Below are positions 34,875 through 45,560 of a DNA stretch of 64,000 nt, piece by piece; position 1 is the first letter of the stretch; each line of letters starts with the position of its first letter. Below the pieces are notes generated by a model. That model was not told where the DNA came from. It made no database searches and worked only from the letters and a program-made list of their open reading frames with translations. The position numbers and the translations under genes were made by a program. The stretch is from Amblyomma americanum (Eukaryota; Arthropoda; Arachnida; Ixodida; Ixodidae), in assembly GCF_052857255.1 (NCBI RefSeq), contig NC_135498.1:84716639-84780638 (forward strand), read 5' to 3'.

Positions 34875-34890
34875 ATTATTCCGAAGCCCT
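33310..34890 (-). pseudogene. LINE ORF2 C-terminal half (RT thumb, RNase H, zinc motif), one frameshift
   Basis: Reading from about 34880 down, the frame begins just after the RT active-site box (VWINKGDDGQIERKLQKA). It continues through the thumb (ILSRISYATPFLKIGA). RNase H follows with all expected acidic positions visible: AYTDAASGKLGAAVASV, ETAEEVAIALA, IIASDSKTAVYN and HASIPGNEAANTLARD. The frame is open for 460 codons to about 33500. A run of seven T (A on the coding strand, 33499-33505) then shifts the frame out of the terminal C-x2-C/H-x4-C motif (CENRGTLDHIIWEC), whose own frame ends at the stop at 33310-33312. Apart from that one base and the 5' truncation it looks young. Confidence 0.85.
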
Positions 34891-35033
34891 CCACGACGGC
34901 ACCTCTCACTTCCTTTCTTCTTTCACTCCCTCCTTTCTCCCTCTCCTTACGGCGCGGTTCAGGTGCCCAACGATATATGAGACAGATACTGCGCCATTTC
35001 CTTTCCCCAAAAACCTATTATTATTAAACGAAA

Positions 35034-35321
35034 CGCCCTCTGGTGTTTGAATTTTGTCTTCTCCACTTTTGCTTATCATGAAATAGCAAAAACAAAATTC
35101 TTTACGACGTCGTTCATAGCCTTCGCTGAAAATCTCATGACGGTGACACGTAAATATAGCAAAATTAAGAGAGAACAGCGTATGCAGCCGATGGTGAAAT
35201 GCAGCGGCCGACGTATTTGAACCGATTTGAAGATGGACACCCAGAAACGTAGAGCGCAATGGGGCGCTGCCTCACGCCTTCGCTTGAATTTCCCGGCGGA
35301 ACAAGAACCCTGATATTGGTC
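35034..35321. other. Short unassigned interval before A3
   Basis: No element, paralogue or reading frame of note was recognised here. Confidence 0.5.
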
Positions 35322-35867
35322 AGGTGACGTGGCGTTATACCCCGCGACGCTGCAGATTCGGTGCGTTGTTCTGTGAAATGATGTTACAAGCGACTTCCAT
35401 AAAAGAGTGTGCTTGTTCGAGGCTCCCCCTCTCCCCTTTGACCTATAGGCTTATCTTGCGCGAACTCTGGGACTCGATATTGTGAACGCACTTTTAATGC
35501 CCATTCAGACTTGCAAGCCGCAAAGGGCATGCGACCAGCAGTCGCTTGGATCAGGCAGCCGCTCAAGAACGCAATTGCTCACACCTGCAAGGGCGACCTG
35601 CGGGCCTAGTTCTCGTTTGATTCTCGGTCGAAATGAGAATGAAGTTTTGGGACTGGCGTAAGTCGCACGGTTTCGAGAGGTTTCTTCTGCTTTGGCAAAG
35701 TCTAGCTCCTGCGCCCCCGCGCTCGGTCCTCTACAGTCTCTGGTCCCCAGTGTGACATGTGCTACGACAACCTGAGCGGACAAAAGGATGTCTGGCGATT
35801 TTGATGTGCACCACAGCCATGCAATTAAGCGTCATAATAACGTAAGGACGCCCTTCTCGGTGCCGGC

Positions 35868-36143
35868 ATGCCAGCCTGGATGCTGCCGCCATCATCAGAA
35901 AATGCGATAGTAATGTTTGTTCAAGTCGATACTAAACCGTCCGATGGAGTATCGTATGCCAATATCGAGTTGTGTGTAGAAGCGATAACAGGATTACAAA
36001 ACAAATGTCTTCCCGTAGCGCAATTATTTGCTGCTCCTCAATTGCGGCTCTCCTGGCCTCAGCAGGCTCCGCTCCTGAATGTGTCGCGGAACCCGAGCAT
36101 ATCTTTATTTTACTATGAGACGAGGTTCGCAGTAAAGCGATGA
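35868..36143 (+). other. 91-codon ORF in A3, disrupted in A2
   Basis: This ATG-initiated frame has FVQVDTKPSDGVSYANIELC in its first half. In A2 an extra A in the AGAAAAATGCG run and a later TAG break the same frame (about 16920-16998). I recognise no domain. It may be an old exon or transposase scrap, but survival in only one copy argues against current function. Confidence 0.15.
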
Positions 36144-37539
36144 AGAGAGCAGCACCTCAACGCTAGCCAGTTCCGAAGTGCACTTAGCTGCTGCATCGAT
36201 GTGAAACCGACAAGGCTTAGCGACAACTAGGGCAGCCAGGGAGCAGCGCGTAGTTCAATACCCGGCACGCCCGCGGGCGGCGTCGTTGCCGAATGCTTGG
36301 CTCGCTCAATGCGGCTCGCTCACTGATTGGCTCAGCAGCTTGTGACTTGCTCTCGGAAGGCTGGAAAATCGAGCAGCGAGCGACTGGCTTGCGAGTGAGC
36401 GATGCTTTATGCCCACGTTTGCAGTGCTGGTGAACAACAAATAAGGCCCATATGCTTGGGGTATCGGCTGCGTTGCGGCGAGTCCTAATTAAGATCGTCC
36501 GCGGCGCCATCATCACCGCTCGTGACGCAGAGGCTGACAACCGCAATTCCAGTACGAGCCAAAAGAGCTTGTATTTATCGGAACGATATGAACTCGAAAA
36601 CACGGGTGCTTCGATGCACTAGTGGCCTCTTGCTTTTGAAACTACACGCGATCAGGATGCGGCCAGTGCGAGCCGCTGTTGCATATTAGCTAAAGTGTGA
36701 CACAATTATCGACGTAGTATCGTAATGCAGTTGATATCAAAACAATTTTTTTGTAATGGTCACACAATAAGCTGTTAAGTTTCACGATCTCCGGTGAGCG
36801 TGCCAGTGTCGCGCAAATTAATGCATCGCAGCTGCTCTCCTCCGTGCCGCTCGCGTTCAACATATCCACAATATTCACCAGCTTGAGATGCGGCGCATTT
36901 ATTCGCTTTTTTGTCGCAACTTAGTGATTTTACCTTGCATGAAACGAAATTGCATTCCATCAACAGCTACGTTTGCTAGCACATACGGGTCACCTCAGGG
37001 GATCACAGGATTGAAGCTTCTACAAACGACATGCCAGAATTAGTAATTGAAACGTTTTTATACTCATAAACAAGAGAAAAATAAATGTCAAAAATTCAGC
37101 GTCCTTGTTGTGAACATAATTTAAATATTTGTGGTGTAAAAAGCAATCTTGTTTGTGGGTTGATTTCTCAACGACGCGAAAGCTCTGCTGTCGGAATCAT
37201 GACAGCACAAACGACGCGTCGCGTTTTGTGTTGTTTGGATCTTTGAGACATTGCTTGAGTGCTTGTATGGCGGACACGTGTGAAGAAAAACTCATTGATT
37301 AGGAACGTGAGCAGCAATGTGTTTTGGAGGCTAACGTCAAGAATTACGCCCGGTTAATAATAACGAGTATCAACGGGTAAGGCACGAAGAAAGGCAATGC
37401 TGCGACGTCTTGTCATCTGTAAAGGCAACGAAGACTCCTGCGCGGTTTTACTAAGCCTGGATAAATGACATGACCGGTGAGTCCCTTTCTGCGTTTCTCT
37501 GCTACTGATCTGTATTCCCACGCGCTATATGTATCCGGC

Positions 37540-37546
37540 TATAAAG
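37540..37546 (+). promoter_or_regulatory. TATA-box-like TATAAAG in block A3
   Basis: It is the positional equivalent of TATATAAG at 18667, about 44 bases before the small-ORF ATG at 37590. Both copies keep a TATA consensus despite changes around it. Confidence 0.3.
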
Positions 37547-37589
37547 AGACGTTAAAGGAGGCAGTCTGCATGCGGCCGCCACAGCTATA

Positions 37590-37685
37590 ATGCCGCGCCA
37601 GAAAAGCAGGGCCTATATCCTGCCTGACAAGTGTTGTTCTCATTGTCTTTATGTGCGTTTAGTACTCGTGTGCCGTGGCAAATAA
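37590..37685 (+). other. Possible small Cys-containing ORF (A3)
   Basis: A 31-codon frame starts MPRQKSRAYILPDKCCSHC and ends VCRGK. An AATAAA overlaps the stop. It matches A1 more closely than A2. Coding status is unproven. Confidence 0.15.
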
Positions 37686-37825
37686 AAATGGCACCAGATA
37701 TCACAACAGTTACGCTGTCTCTTGCTAGTTCAGAGACACTCAGTGCGAAAGTATGGATTTGCACGGCGTAGAAGACGATGAGCTAGAAGTGCCGCTCGAC
37801 GGAGCGCTCGCGCTAGGCCAGGCTA

Positions 37826-38456
37826 GGGAGCTAGGCTAGGCTAGGCTAGGGAGCTCTTCGTTGGTGATGACGTGGCTCAGCTGCCCAGGTTGCGGGGAAA
37901 TGGCTAAGTACCTGGCGGTGTTGCGCTATCTTGCTAAATTTCTCCTTCTTTTTGTCTGTGCCTGCTTGTTCATGTTCTGGGGTGATTGGGCACGGGAGGA
38001 GAGCTTAATGTCGACTTCTTCTCCTGGCCAGGGGTTTTCCCCTTGGTCGGCATCTCTTCCTCAAGACCAGCTCCCAATTGATCTCTTTTTTCGCAGTGGT
38101 GTTTCGAGCATTCCAGTCGCTTTAGTGCCTTCCGATGGAGGTGCTATCCGACTGAACAACCCGGAGGCAGTGCAGGCGGCTCTTCAGTCTACATCGAAGC
38201 ACTTCATGCACACTACCGATGTCCGACAGTTCGGCATGGGTGGTATTTTGGGCAGGTCGCCGGATAAAGACTGTATTGAAGACCTTCTAAAGGGTACGAC
38301 CTTCCCAACCACCCGATGAGCGCATTCATTCCGTCTCATTTAGCATGTTCCAAGGGCTCGGTCCGAGGTGTCGGCGCTCGATTGAGCCCCGTGGAAATGC
38401 CTAAGAACCTCTCGCCTGCAGGAGTGATTGCTGTCCATCGATGCAGCAGGATGGTT
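37826..38456 (+). mobile_element. LINE-a second copy, truncated after ORF1 start
   Basis: It matches 219-860 of LINE-a from the GCTAGG repeats through the leader and the first ~150 codons of ORF1. It breaks off at ATGGTTGATG (38447-38456), where a minus-strand Ty3 remnant begins. The junction with A3 is the same as that of copy 1 with A1, which shows that both descend from one insertion. Confidence 0.85.
38008..38456 (+). pseudogene. LINE-a ORF1 N-terminal fragment
   Basis: The ATG at 38008 begins MSTSSPGQGFSPWSASLPQ. The frame is intact to 38319, where a one-base difference in the CCAACCACCC region shifts it. The coding sequence continues in another frame to the break at 38456. The knuckle region is not present. 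Of the two copies this one shows fewer oddities over the shared part, for example GMGGILGRSP where copy 1 has changed residues. Confidence 0.8.
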
Positions 38457-38499
38457 GATGGTTGAGAGAAAATCGTCCGCTGAAGGGGCGGCTGAGAGG

Positions 38500-39099
38500 A
38501 GGGCGTGGGAAGTACAAGAGAAATCGGGTGCATGTCCAACATGCAGGAAAAAGAAGTGCCTTTAAGCAACACTAGAGTTTCACGGGAAGTGTTCAAGGCA
38601 GCGGCGACGGCTAAGGCATTCTGAAACCGATCCAGGCTAATCGGCAAGGCAAGCCCCCTGATCAGATGTCAATTAGAAGGCGCGATGAGGACATCCCCAT
38701 GAACTATGGCATCAGGAGTAAACTTGACAAGGTCTTGATTCGCAGCGGGCAAAATCGAATCAGCAGCGGCAAAGAGGCGATGACAGAGCTCGAGGGCTTC
38801 AGATGATGGGCTCCTTTCGGTGATGTGCACGACGCGGCTACGGCAAGAAATAAAAGCATTTACGGAGGGCAAGAAATCTCAGCCAACAATCATAAGGTTT
38901 GCGCAAAGAGAAAGCACAGCAAATTGTACGTTTTGACGGACTCCGTACATAGAAATGCGGAGAGTGCACTTAGCGGATGGGCGCATGATGACGTCGTTAG
39001 CTTCATGCAGGGGCGCCCATCGTACGGCGTTTTCACCCTCCGCAAGCGAGAACACAAGTCTGCGTGAATGACAGAAACTGCAGCGCCCGTCTCAATCAA
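38500..39099 (-). pseudogene. Ty3 aspartic protease and linker, broken
   Basis: A segment starting near 39099 reads MIETGAAVSVIHADLCSRLR. It matches the flap-less N-terminal lobe of retrotransposon proteases, but the catalytic DTG reads ETG. Downstream, pieces such as VHGDVLIAPSN (about 38680) and GLALPISLDRFQNALAV (about 38610) resemble the region between protease and RT in such elements. A stop separates them. With Glu in place of Asp, catalysis is not expected. Confidence 0.65.
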
Positions 39100-39937
39100 A
39101 GATTCTTATTGTAAACCTGCAACTCACCCTAAAACTATATTAGACGGGCTCTCCCGAGGTATTTATCGGTGTCCGAAGCATGCAGTATTCCCTCCAAAAA
39201 CAGCACTAGCTAGTTTTCCGAGCGAAGCTCAGGCGCCGGAGAAGTCGGGTGCAGCGGAGAAGAGCAGCGGTACAGCGAAGGGGTTTGAGCTCTGGTGAGC
39301 CGATACCCAAGAGGCGGAGCAGTGCTAGGGGAAGGTGAAGGTGAACGTCCCGAAGAGTCAGCGAAGGCACGGCGTTGATGAGAGGGACCACTAGGAGTGT
39401 AGCCGCTTTCGAAGGCTTCTAACCCGCGACGATCGTAGTGAAGGCGCCGATGGCAGAAACGCGAAATACGGCCCCGGAAGCCGCAATAATTAAAAATCGG
39501 GCGGCTGGGGCGCCGAGTCGACTAGAACGGTCGCGTTGAGGTTGGAGGTGCTAAAGCTGTGACATGGTCGCGTGGCGGAGCTGGCGTTAAAGGCGGACCA
39601 AAGACAGGTGGCATGGCAGCGACCTGAGCATACATGGGTGTAGGGCGAACAGCAGGGGTAGCTGGTGCCCCAGATCAGGTTACTGACGCCAACTCTTCGT
39701 TGATGATGCTGCAAAGGCCAGCACCAGAAAAGGACGGAGCAGGAGGCGCAAGTGCTGTGAGGCACGGAGAACTATGTGCGAGAATCTCCTCACGAATGAG
39801 CGCACGAATTAGTGCACGCAGGTCGAAGTCGGCGGGCAAAAGGGAGGCAGCCGGGTCAGGTTGTAAACAGATGGATTGCAGCTTATTGAGGCATTGGCAT
39901 GGCAGGTCGCGATGATGGAATCGACGGACGTAGGGTT

Positions 39938-40561
39938 TTAAACGGCAAGGGCATTGAACGCCAGAGAGCCGATACCTTCCAGGACGTGGCGAACACGGTC
40001 AGCCTTTTTAATGGTGGCATTGACACTCCGGCCGAGAGCAAGTACATCCTCAATATACAAAGTGTCCGACTCGACAGGGTGCTGGATATGGTCAGCGAGC
40101 TCCTTTTTGGCTACTTCAGACCGAAAAGCCGGAGATCCAAACATCTGTGGCACCTGCTGCTTGAAACTTGTCCATTCGAGTATATCCATCTGATGATTAA
40201 AGAACCGTGTGCGTACAACGTCAGTCAAATGATAGGACACATTCAGGACTTTAAGGGAGTCGTCCCAGCGGTTTAACGAACTCACGCGGTCGTAGTGGTT
40301 AAACCAGTCGTCAACGTCGTCGCCGCGGAGGCCAGCAAACATCTGAGGGTCGCGGTTACGGCTGCTCACAGTCCAAGTTACCGGGGTGGCAGAGGGCGAG
40401 CGGGAGGAACCCGGGCTGTCGGCGTTCTTCTCTTGGGACATGACGGTGAGAGTATTCAAGCGGCGACCAGAACGCAGCTCCAGGGAGAAACGGGGAAAGA
40501 GGACACGGGGGACCCAAGGCGCACATCCACCATTTGTAAGGGAAGACTTCACGGGAGACAT
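39938..40561 (-). pseudogene. Ty3 gag capsid region
   Basis: The ATG at 40561 opens a 207-codon frame. It contains a Ser/Pro-rich head and the capsid core from RDPQMFAGLRGDDVDDWFNH through VLNVSYHLTDVVRTRFFNH, MDILEWTSFKQQV and RHVLEGIGSLAFNAL, the pattern of Ty3-type capsids. The equivalent of the knuckle lies further on, near 39430-39500 (YCGFRGRISRFCHRR), where the first Cys is lost. Frames between are broken, so no complete gag protein can be made. Confidence 0.75.
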
Positions 40562-40679
40562 TTACTCTCACCCGCTGCAAGAGATGTGCTCCCAACGAAC
40601 AGCGCCAGGCGATGACGATGGGAATTTAGAGGTGAAAGAGAATGAAGTCGCAGCCATTGAGGCTATGACGACGAAGGCG

Positions 40680-40830
40680 CATAAAGCGCTCACAATATTT
40701 AAATACTCAGTTTTGCTTTTATGATTCGTTAGCCCTTTTTCTTTATAGGTTTTATAAAAGCGCTGTTATTTGCACTGTAAATGAACGGCACACTGAGCGA
40801 AGTGGTATAATTTATGGTTGTTAAAGCGCA
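40680..40830 (+). repeat. Fragment of block B (B3)
   Basis: It is diverged but collinear with 11935-12060 of B1 (TTTATTAGCC.TTTTCTTTAT, then CACTGTAAACGAACGG and GGCGAGTTGG in B1). It shows that a third B copy followed A3 and was largely replaced by insertions and deletion. Confidence 0.6.
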
Positions 40831-40905
40831 AACAACCCGAGACGAAACACAGGACGAGAGGTCACACACCTCAGCGATGTTTTTAATTCGCTAGCATTAC
40901 TGGCC
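40829..40905. repeat. Short dispersed repeat
   Basis: ACCCGAGACGAAACACAGGA and nearby GGTCACACACC recur in related form at about 57890-57975. Identity unknown. Confidence 0.35.
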
Positions 40906-40909
40906 GCGA

Positions 40910-41240
40910 TGAACAATTTTATTGGCCTGTGAACGGTCCTTTTGCTTCACGCCAACAGAAAATCAAAGTTTAAAAAAGTTCCGCTTTTTGGATTCGAAGC
41001 CAGGAATTTCACCTGCGAAACCAGAACGCAACCTCCAAGCCATCATCGATTATGCAAAATGGTCAATTCTTTCGCGTGTCTTAAACAGAGTCTCAAACAC
41101 GCCAATATTGCGAATAAAACCATCAAAATCAGGCAAATGATGCGGTGTGAACAAGACTGTGGTGGCAGTGGTACAGCAGAAGTTAAGAGTGAATTGAAAG
41201 CAGTCTTTGAGGACAAGAAAGGAGTGGAGCGCATACGGTA
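40910..41240 (+). repeat. Repeat R, copy 1
   Basis: It is related to 50230-50440 plus 54637-54720 (same strand) and to about 57200-57420 (opposite strand). The shared signature is GCATCAAAATCAG followed by GGTGTGAA. It serves as the unoccupied relative of the CR1 insertion site at 50441. No coding sequence recognised. Confidence 0.65.
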
Positions 41241-41259
41241 GGTTCTATCGGATTATGAG

Positions 41260-41750
41260 TTTCAGTTTACCAATATTCCTCAAAATAAAAGTGTATAAGA
41301 GCTGTATCTTGGCGGTACTTTCCTACGTGCAGAAACGTGGCGGCTAACGAACAGTGTTCAGCTTAAGTTAAGGAGACCGCAGCGAGCCATGGAAAGTAAA
41401 AAGTTTCGTGTTACGTTGAGTGACCAGAAGCGGGCAGAGTGGGGGGAGGAAACAAACGCGGGCTAATGACATCCTAGTCGAAATCAAGAGGAAGAAACGG
41501 GCATGGACAGGGCATGTAATACGAAGGGAATGTAACCGCTGGTCCTAAAGGGTACCGGAGTGGTTTCCCAAAGAAGGCAAGCGTATCGCAGGGAGCGGCA
41601 GAAATTTTGGCGGGTGGATGAGATTAAGAAGTTTGCAGGCAAACCGTGGGCTAAGCTGGCAAAGGACAGGGTTACTTCGGGAGATAAGGGAGAGGTCTTC
41701 GCCCAGCAGTGGGCGTATTGAGGTTGAAGATGATTATGAGAAGGTACTCT
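41260..41750 (+). mobile_element. RTE-type LINE 3' end
   Basis: Translated pieces in shifting frames match the end of RTE-like ORF2: VYKSCILAVLSYVQK, GHVIRRECNRWS, EWFPKEGKR, the run after KKFAGKPWAKLAKDRV and VFAQQWAY. The conserved Trp/Arg-rich spacing is clear though stops intervene. The 3' end is the GATTATGAG area near 41740. It is strongly 5'-truncated and dead. Confidence 0.75.
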
Positions 41751-41859
41751 AAGAAAACTTCCGTCGGGGCGAGTTGGTGCATGGTACTCTTATAGTGAAC
41801 GATGACCTCAAACACTGAACCCTTGAGGACAGGAACGTAAGGACACTATTTACTGTGTT

Positions 41860-42260
41860 TCTTCTCCGTGTATTGTCTATTTTTTGCACTCATTGTTCGC
41901 TAGAAGAAGGTGTTTGCATTATGCAAGAAGAGATCCGCGCTGTCGATTGAAATATTTCCAAGCTGTATTTAATGTGGTTAACTTTTTGCTTTTCGATTGC
42001 AATCTTGCTCTTACACAGCATGACCTCTTATTTTTTATACAAGGATATTTGCAATGCGAAATGGCGCAGTTCTGTTAACATTTTGCGAGCCTATAGACAA
42101 AGAACCTTTTTTAGTGAAAGGTGGAGAAGAAAAGATTTATTTACCGACCCTCGTTGGGGCCGCTGTATCAAATCGAAGATGCAAAGCCTTTATTTGCTTT
42201 TTTAATCAGTGAGTTTACCCGTTATAAGTAAACGGATATCATTAAAAAATCGTTTTTTAA
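41860..42260 (+). repeat. Repeat E, copy 1
   Basis: It is related to about 54720-55060 (shared GGCGCAGTT.TGTTAA, TTTATTTA.CG.CC and GGCCG signatures). Together with R it forms a longer duplicated non-coding segment. No gene seen. Confidence 0.5.
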
Positions 42261-42269
42261 TTAAGGCTG

Positions 42270-43440
42270 TTTTATTTGAGTGTTCTATGTCAGAAGTGTA
42301 CCTGCCATCGAATATCGCTATAGCGCAGCTTTATGTTCCTTCCAAAGAGAAATGTGAGAAGGTATGAAGCGGAAAACTTCAATATAACAAACAATTGTAG
42401 TCTTCTGATCTTTAGGAGGTTTTCTAACAACGGCTTTCCTGCATCACTGTGCCAAATGAGTTGAACGCAGCTTTCATTCTTTAATAAACTTAGGAAAGGC
42501 AAATGATAAGGCTTATAAGCCAAGACAAGTTCTCAATTCCTTGAAATCGCAGGCAAATCACGAGGTTCCCCTTATATTCCTTCTGTGAGGCCAGACTAAA
42601 TACTACATAATATCAGTAAACGCAAACCCACTCAGCTCTCTGTGCACAATATGGTAGCTTATCTTGAAAGCATTCACTCTCTTACGAGCCCGATAATATG
42701 TTCCAAGTTCATCATGAGCGACAAAGGTTAACTACTTGTGTGAGAAAGCACAAAGGGAGGGCAAAGGCAGTGAGGTTCGCCACAAAAATACCGGAAACAA
42801 TTAGACATGCATTTGTACTGCCACTCGCTGCCGCCATAATTTTCGAGAGTTATATCTCTACAGTAACAATGGAAACCATTCCCATTCGACCACAAATTTT
42901 TGACGGACATGCGGCAAATTCCCGAATGCGTACTTCCCAAACGAAACACCAATGATGCCACCCTCACAAATACGTTTTTTGCATCCGGTTTTTCTCCAGC
43001 AGCAGTCCTGCAGAAGTTAATTCGTGGATTGGTGAAGTGTTCTGAACCTTACATCTTACAGACGTTGAGCGTAGCGAAAATCAGCTTGTATTTATACAGA
43101 GGAACTAGAGTTCATTTTTCCTACAATTGCAATTGATAACTCACATGTCGCTGTTGGCCCTGCTAGACCCATCACCTGCTAAGCCTGCTGGCCTCTTGTA
43201 AAGTATACACGTCCAGGCTATTGAAAGCTGCATTCCAGTCCAACCGGTGTACAGAAAGCTGATAAGCTTCACTCACAAACAGACTGGAATGAGAATGTGG
43301 CTGAGGTGCATAACAAAATAAAACGAAGCAGTAAGTAAATTTTTAGAGTTTGTTGGGAAAACCTGTTTCTCCTAAAAAGCTAAATACACAGGATATATCA
43401 CTATATTCCTTCTTCTCCCAAAAGTAACATTCGGTGTAAA
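42270..43440. other. Unassigned stretch
   Basis: I found no element signatures, no paralogue in the window and no reading frame with supporting motifs. Confidence 0.5.
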
Positions 43441-43446
43441 CAAAGC

Positions 43447-43745
43447 ACCCGCCGCGGTGGCTCAGTGGTTAGGGCACTCGACTACTGATCCGGAGTCCCC
43501 GGTTCGAACCCGACCGCGGCGGCTGCGTTTTTATGGAGGAAAAACGCTAAGGCGCCTGTGTGCTGTGCGATGTCAGTGCACGTTAAAGATCCCCAGGTGG
43601 TCGAAATTATTCCGGAGCCCTCCACTACGGCACCTCTCCTTCCTTTCTTCTTTGACTCCTCCTTTATCCCTTCCCTTACGGCGCGGTTCAGGTGTCCAAC
43701 GATATATGAGACAGATACTGCGCCATTTCCTTTCCCCAAAAACCT
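43447..43745 (+). mobile_element. tRNA-derived SINE (Ruka-like), full length
   Basis: The head has a pol III A box (TGGCTCAGTGG, 43458-43468) and B box (GGTTCGAACCC, 43501-43511) as in a tRNA gene. The body that follows recurs at 34883-35033, 56622-56922 (minus), 58285-58508 and 59894-60014. It ends AAAACCTATTATTATT and runs into a TTA tract. Ruka is the tRNA-derived SINE known from Rhipicephalus; the match is by structure, not by alignment. Confidence 0.85.
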
Positions 43746-43890
<145 letters not shown>

Positions 43891-43914
43891 TGTAAACGAA
43901 GGTGTTTATTATAA

Positions 43915-44680
43915 AACTCAGTAATCACATTTTTTTTAATTTTTCGACTTCAGTGCATTGTAAATAAATGTCATCAACTGTTACGTCATTTCTCGATTTT
44001 TCACAACTTGGTTTGTCTTCATTTTTCAATAGGAAATTGTGTGTAAGGCGCGTCTGGCCTATATGGAGATGACATAAAATAAATTCAGTGAACTGCTCCT
44101 GGAGCAAAGAAAACTTCCATTCACCTAAAACTGGCTTTTCCAAGCGCATATTGGTGTGTATTTCGTGGCTTTATGCCGACTGCCGTTTTTTTTTTCGTAA
44201 TTTAAAGTTTACGAGACTCGCGCTATCCGTGAAAGGTACGTTTGCCTTCTTTATCTGCTTGCCACTGGCTTTAGCATAAGTTTGGTGGGGCAACCAGAAA
44301 AGGAATGCGAACCAATAGGCCCCTGCCTGTGCCACTTAAGTATAACAGGCTTAACCCAATCGTAATATAAATGAAACGGGCCGAAGGCAATGTTGTGCTT
44401 TTGCCACCCGTAGGTGGGAAAATAAAAAAAATGGGGTAATGCTACAAAGCGACCCACAGCCGGGGGGGGGGGTGGGGACGTAGGTTGTGGGAATGGGACT
44501 GAGGGAAGGGTTATGGGTAATGTGATGGGAATGGGGACAGCGAGATATTGGCCTTAGCAGTGCAAAAGTCTGCACTGTTGTTGCCTTTAATTCCGACGTG
44601 TCTTTGTACATAGCAGAGTTTTATGTTTTGCCTTTGAGCTCTAGCGGTTGTTATGTTGTCTATGATGTCATCAAGCAGTG
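43915..44680 (-). mobile_element. LINE ORF2 3'-terminal fragment
   Basis: On the minus strand, RNase H remains at about 44560-44676 (KLCYVQRHVGIKGNNSADF). A C-terminal segment follows at 44149-43925 (HIGQTRLTHNFLLKNEDKPS and C-x-x-x-type repeats), typical of Jockey/I-group ORF2 ends. Frames are broken. The fragment is cut at the SINE tail on one side and abuts another LINE tail on the other. Confidence 0.7.
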
Positions 44681-45560
44681 GAGTAGTTGTTGTTGTTGTT
44701 AGCCTATCAAAAAATGGCACATACCCACACTGGGGGATCGGCCAAGAATCGGGTGGCTATTCACCTGAACGCAGTTAGCAAAAAGGAAAAGCACGTGGGA
44801 GCGCAACACCGGTGAATTTTTCGTCATGAACAGAAAAAGGATCAGTGTTTTGATTTTAAAATTTTAAGAATAATAATAAAGAGAGGGATTAAATATTAAT
44901 GATTTAGTCAAAATGTAATAATTGATAGAAAAGAAAAGGTTGGAACACTTAGCAAGGCAGTCGGTGAGATTCTATCAGGAAATTTTGAACAGCGGTGCAA
45001 ACAGATCTGTGGCTGAACCCAAATGTGGTGGCGCCAAATGATAGCAAGAGCGGGCTGCTCAAACTAAGGGCAAGATGCTGCAAGGGCTCCTCCAGCAACC
45101 TTTTTCTCAGTGAGTTGAATCGGCGACAATACAGCCAAAAATGTTCAATAGATTCTGGCTCACGGCAAAATGCAAAAAGAGGAGAGAGCGCCAAACCCGA
45201 CTTGTGTAAATAGAAATTTAGAGGGGGGATGCGGCAGCGCAGCCTCGTCAGTGATACTTCAAGTTGCCGAGAGCAACAAATTTTCCTGTTCCAATATTAT
45301 TTAAGGTGCTCATAATCCGCCGATGTTAAAAGTGATGGGTCTTGCGTGCTTAAAAACACACGTCGCCGAAATCTAGATGCTGTAATGTAGGCTGTAGCCG
45401 GGATGATTGGCAACACGGGGCCGCTGAAGGAAGCCTTTGCGAGATTATCAGCAATCTCATTTACTGTCACACTGCTGTGGCCGGGAACCCACACTAAATG
45501 AACAAGGCTCAAATGCGGAGGAAGTAGGGATAAGAAAGTAGATAAAATGGGAATAATTGC
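44681..45560 (-). mobile_element. I-like LINE 3' end (ORF2 end and 3' UTR)
   Basis: The minus strand holds the RNase H end (HLVWVPGHSSVTVNEIADNL, about 45460), a linker with SRFRRRVFLSTQDPS, and the C-terminal CREPESIEHFWLYCRRF zinc motif (about 45150) down to a stop at 44949. A 3' UTR with TTATTATTATT and CTTGGCCGATCCCCC ends in an AACAACAAC tail at 44692. It is close to LINE-a (same RRFxxLRKRLL and AVQN region) and defines the family's 3' end. Confidence 0.8.

Larger units (their letters stand above)
33188..35033 (+). mobile_element. SINE 3' portion split by a LINE insertion
   Basis: The SINE sequence CAGGTGGTCGAAATTATTCC (33192-33211) continues after the LINE at 34875 as ATTATTCCGAAGCCCTCC. 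It then runs through the usual SINE body (ACGATATATGAGACAGATAC) to 35033. It matches 43590-43745. The tRNA-like head is absent, so it was 5'-truncated before being interrupted. Confidence 0.75.
35322..37825 (+). repeat. Tandem block A, copy 3 (A3)
   Basis: It is collinear with A2 from AGGTGAC to the GCTAGGCCAG end and lacks the LINE-tail insert of A2. It passes into LINE-a exactly as A1 does. Start-to-start distance to A2 is 18,991 bases. It contains the 35868-36143 frame and the TATA-like box at 37540. Confidence 0.8.
38457..40670 (-). mobile_element. Second Ty3/gypsy element, gag-protease remnant
   Basis: Minus-strand gag, a knuckle and a protease with its downstream linker are present in order. 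RT and later domains are absent because the element stops at 38457. No LTR was recognised at the right end. It belongs to a different lineage from the element at 24292, judged by its protease (ETGAAVSV) and gag sequence. It lies between the LINE-a fragment and a scrap of B3. Confidence 0.75.

Noticed and set aside
33494..34909. A host gene on the minus strand (470 codons)
   Set aside because: The RT thumb, RNase H motifs, TGGAA tail and flanking duplication identify it as a LINE.
43451..43520. A tRNA gene
   Set aside because: A and B boxes are present, but the sequence continues into a SINE body repeated elsewhere in the window; it is a SINE head, not a functional tRNA gene.
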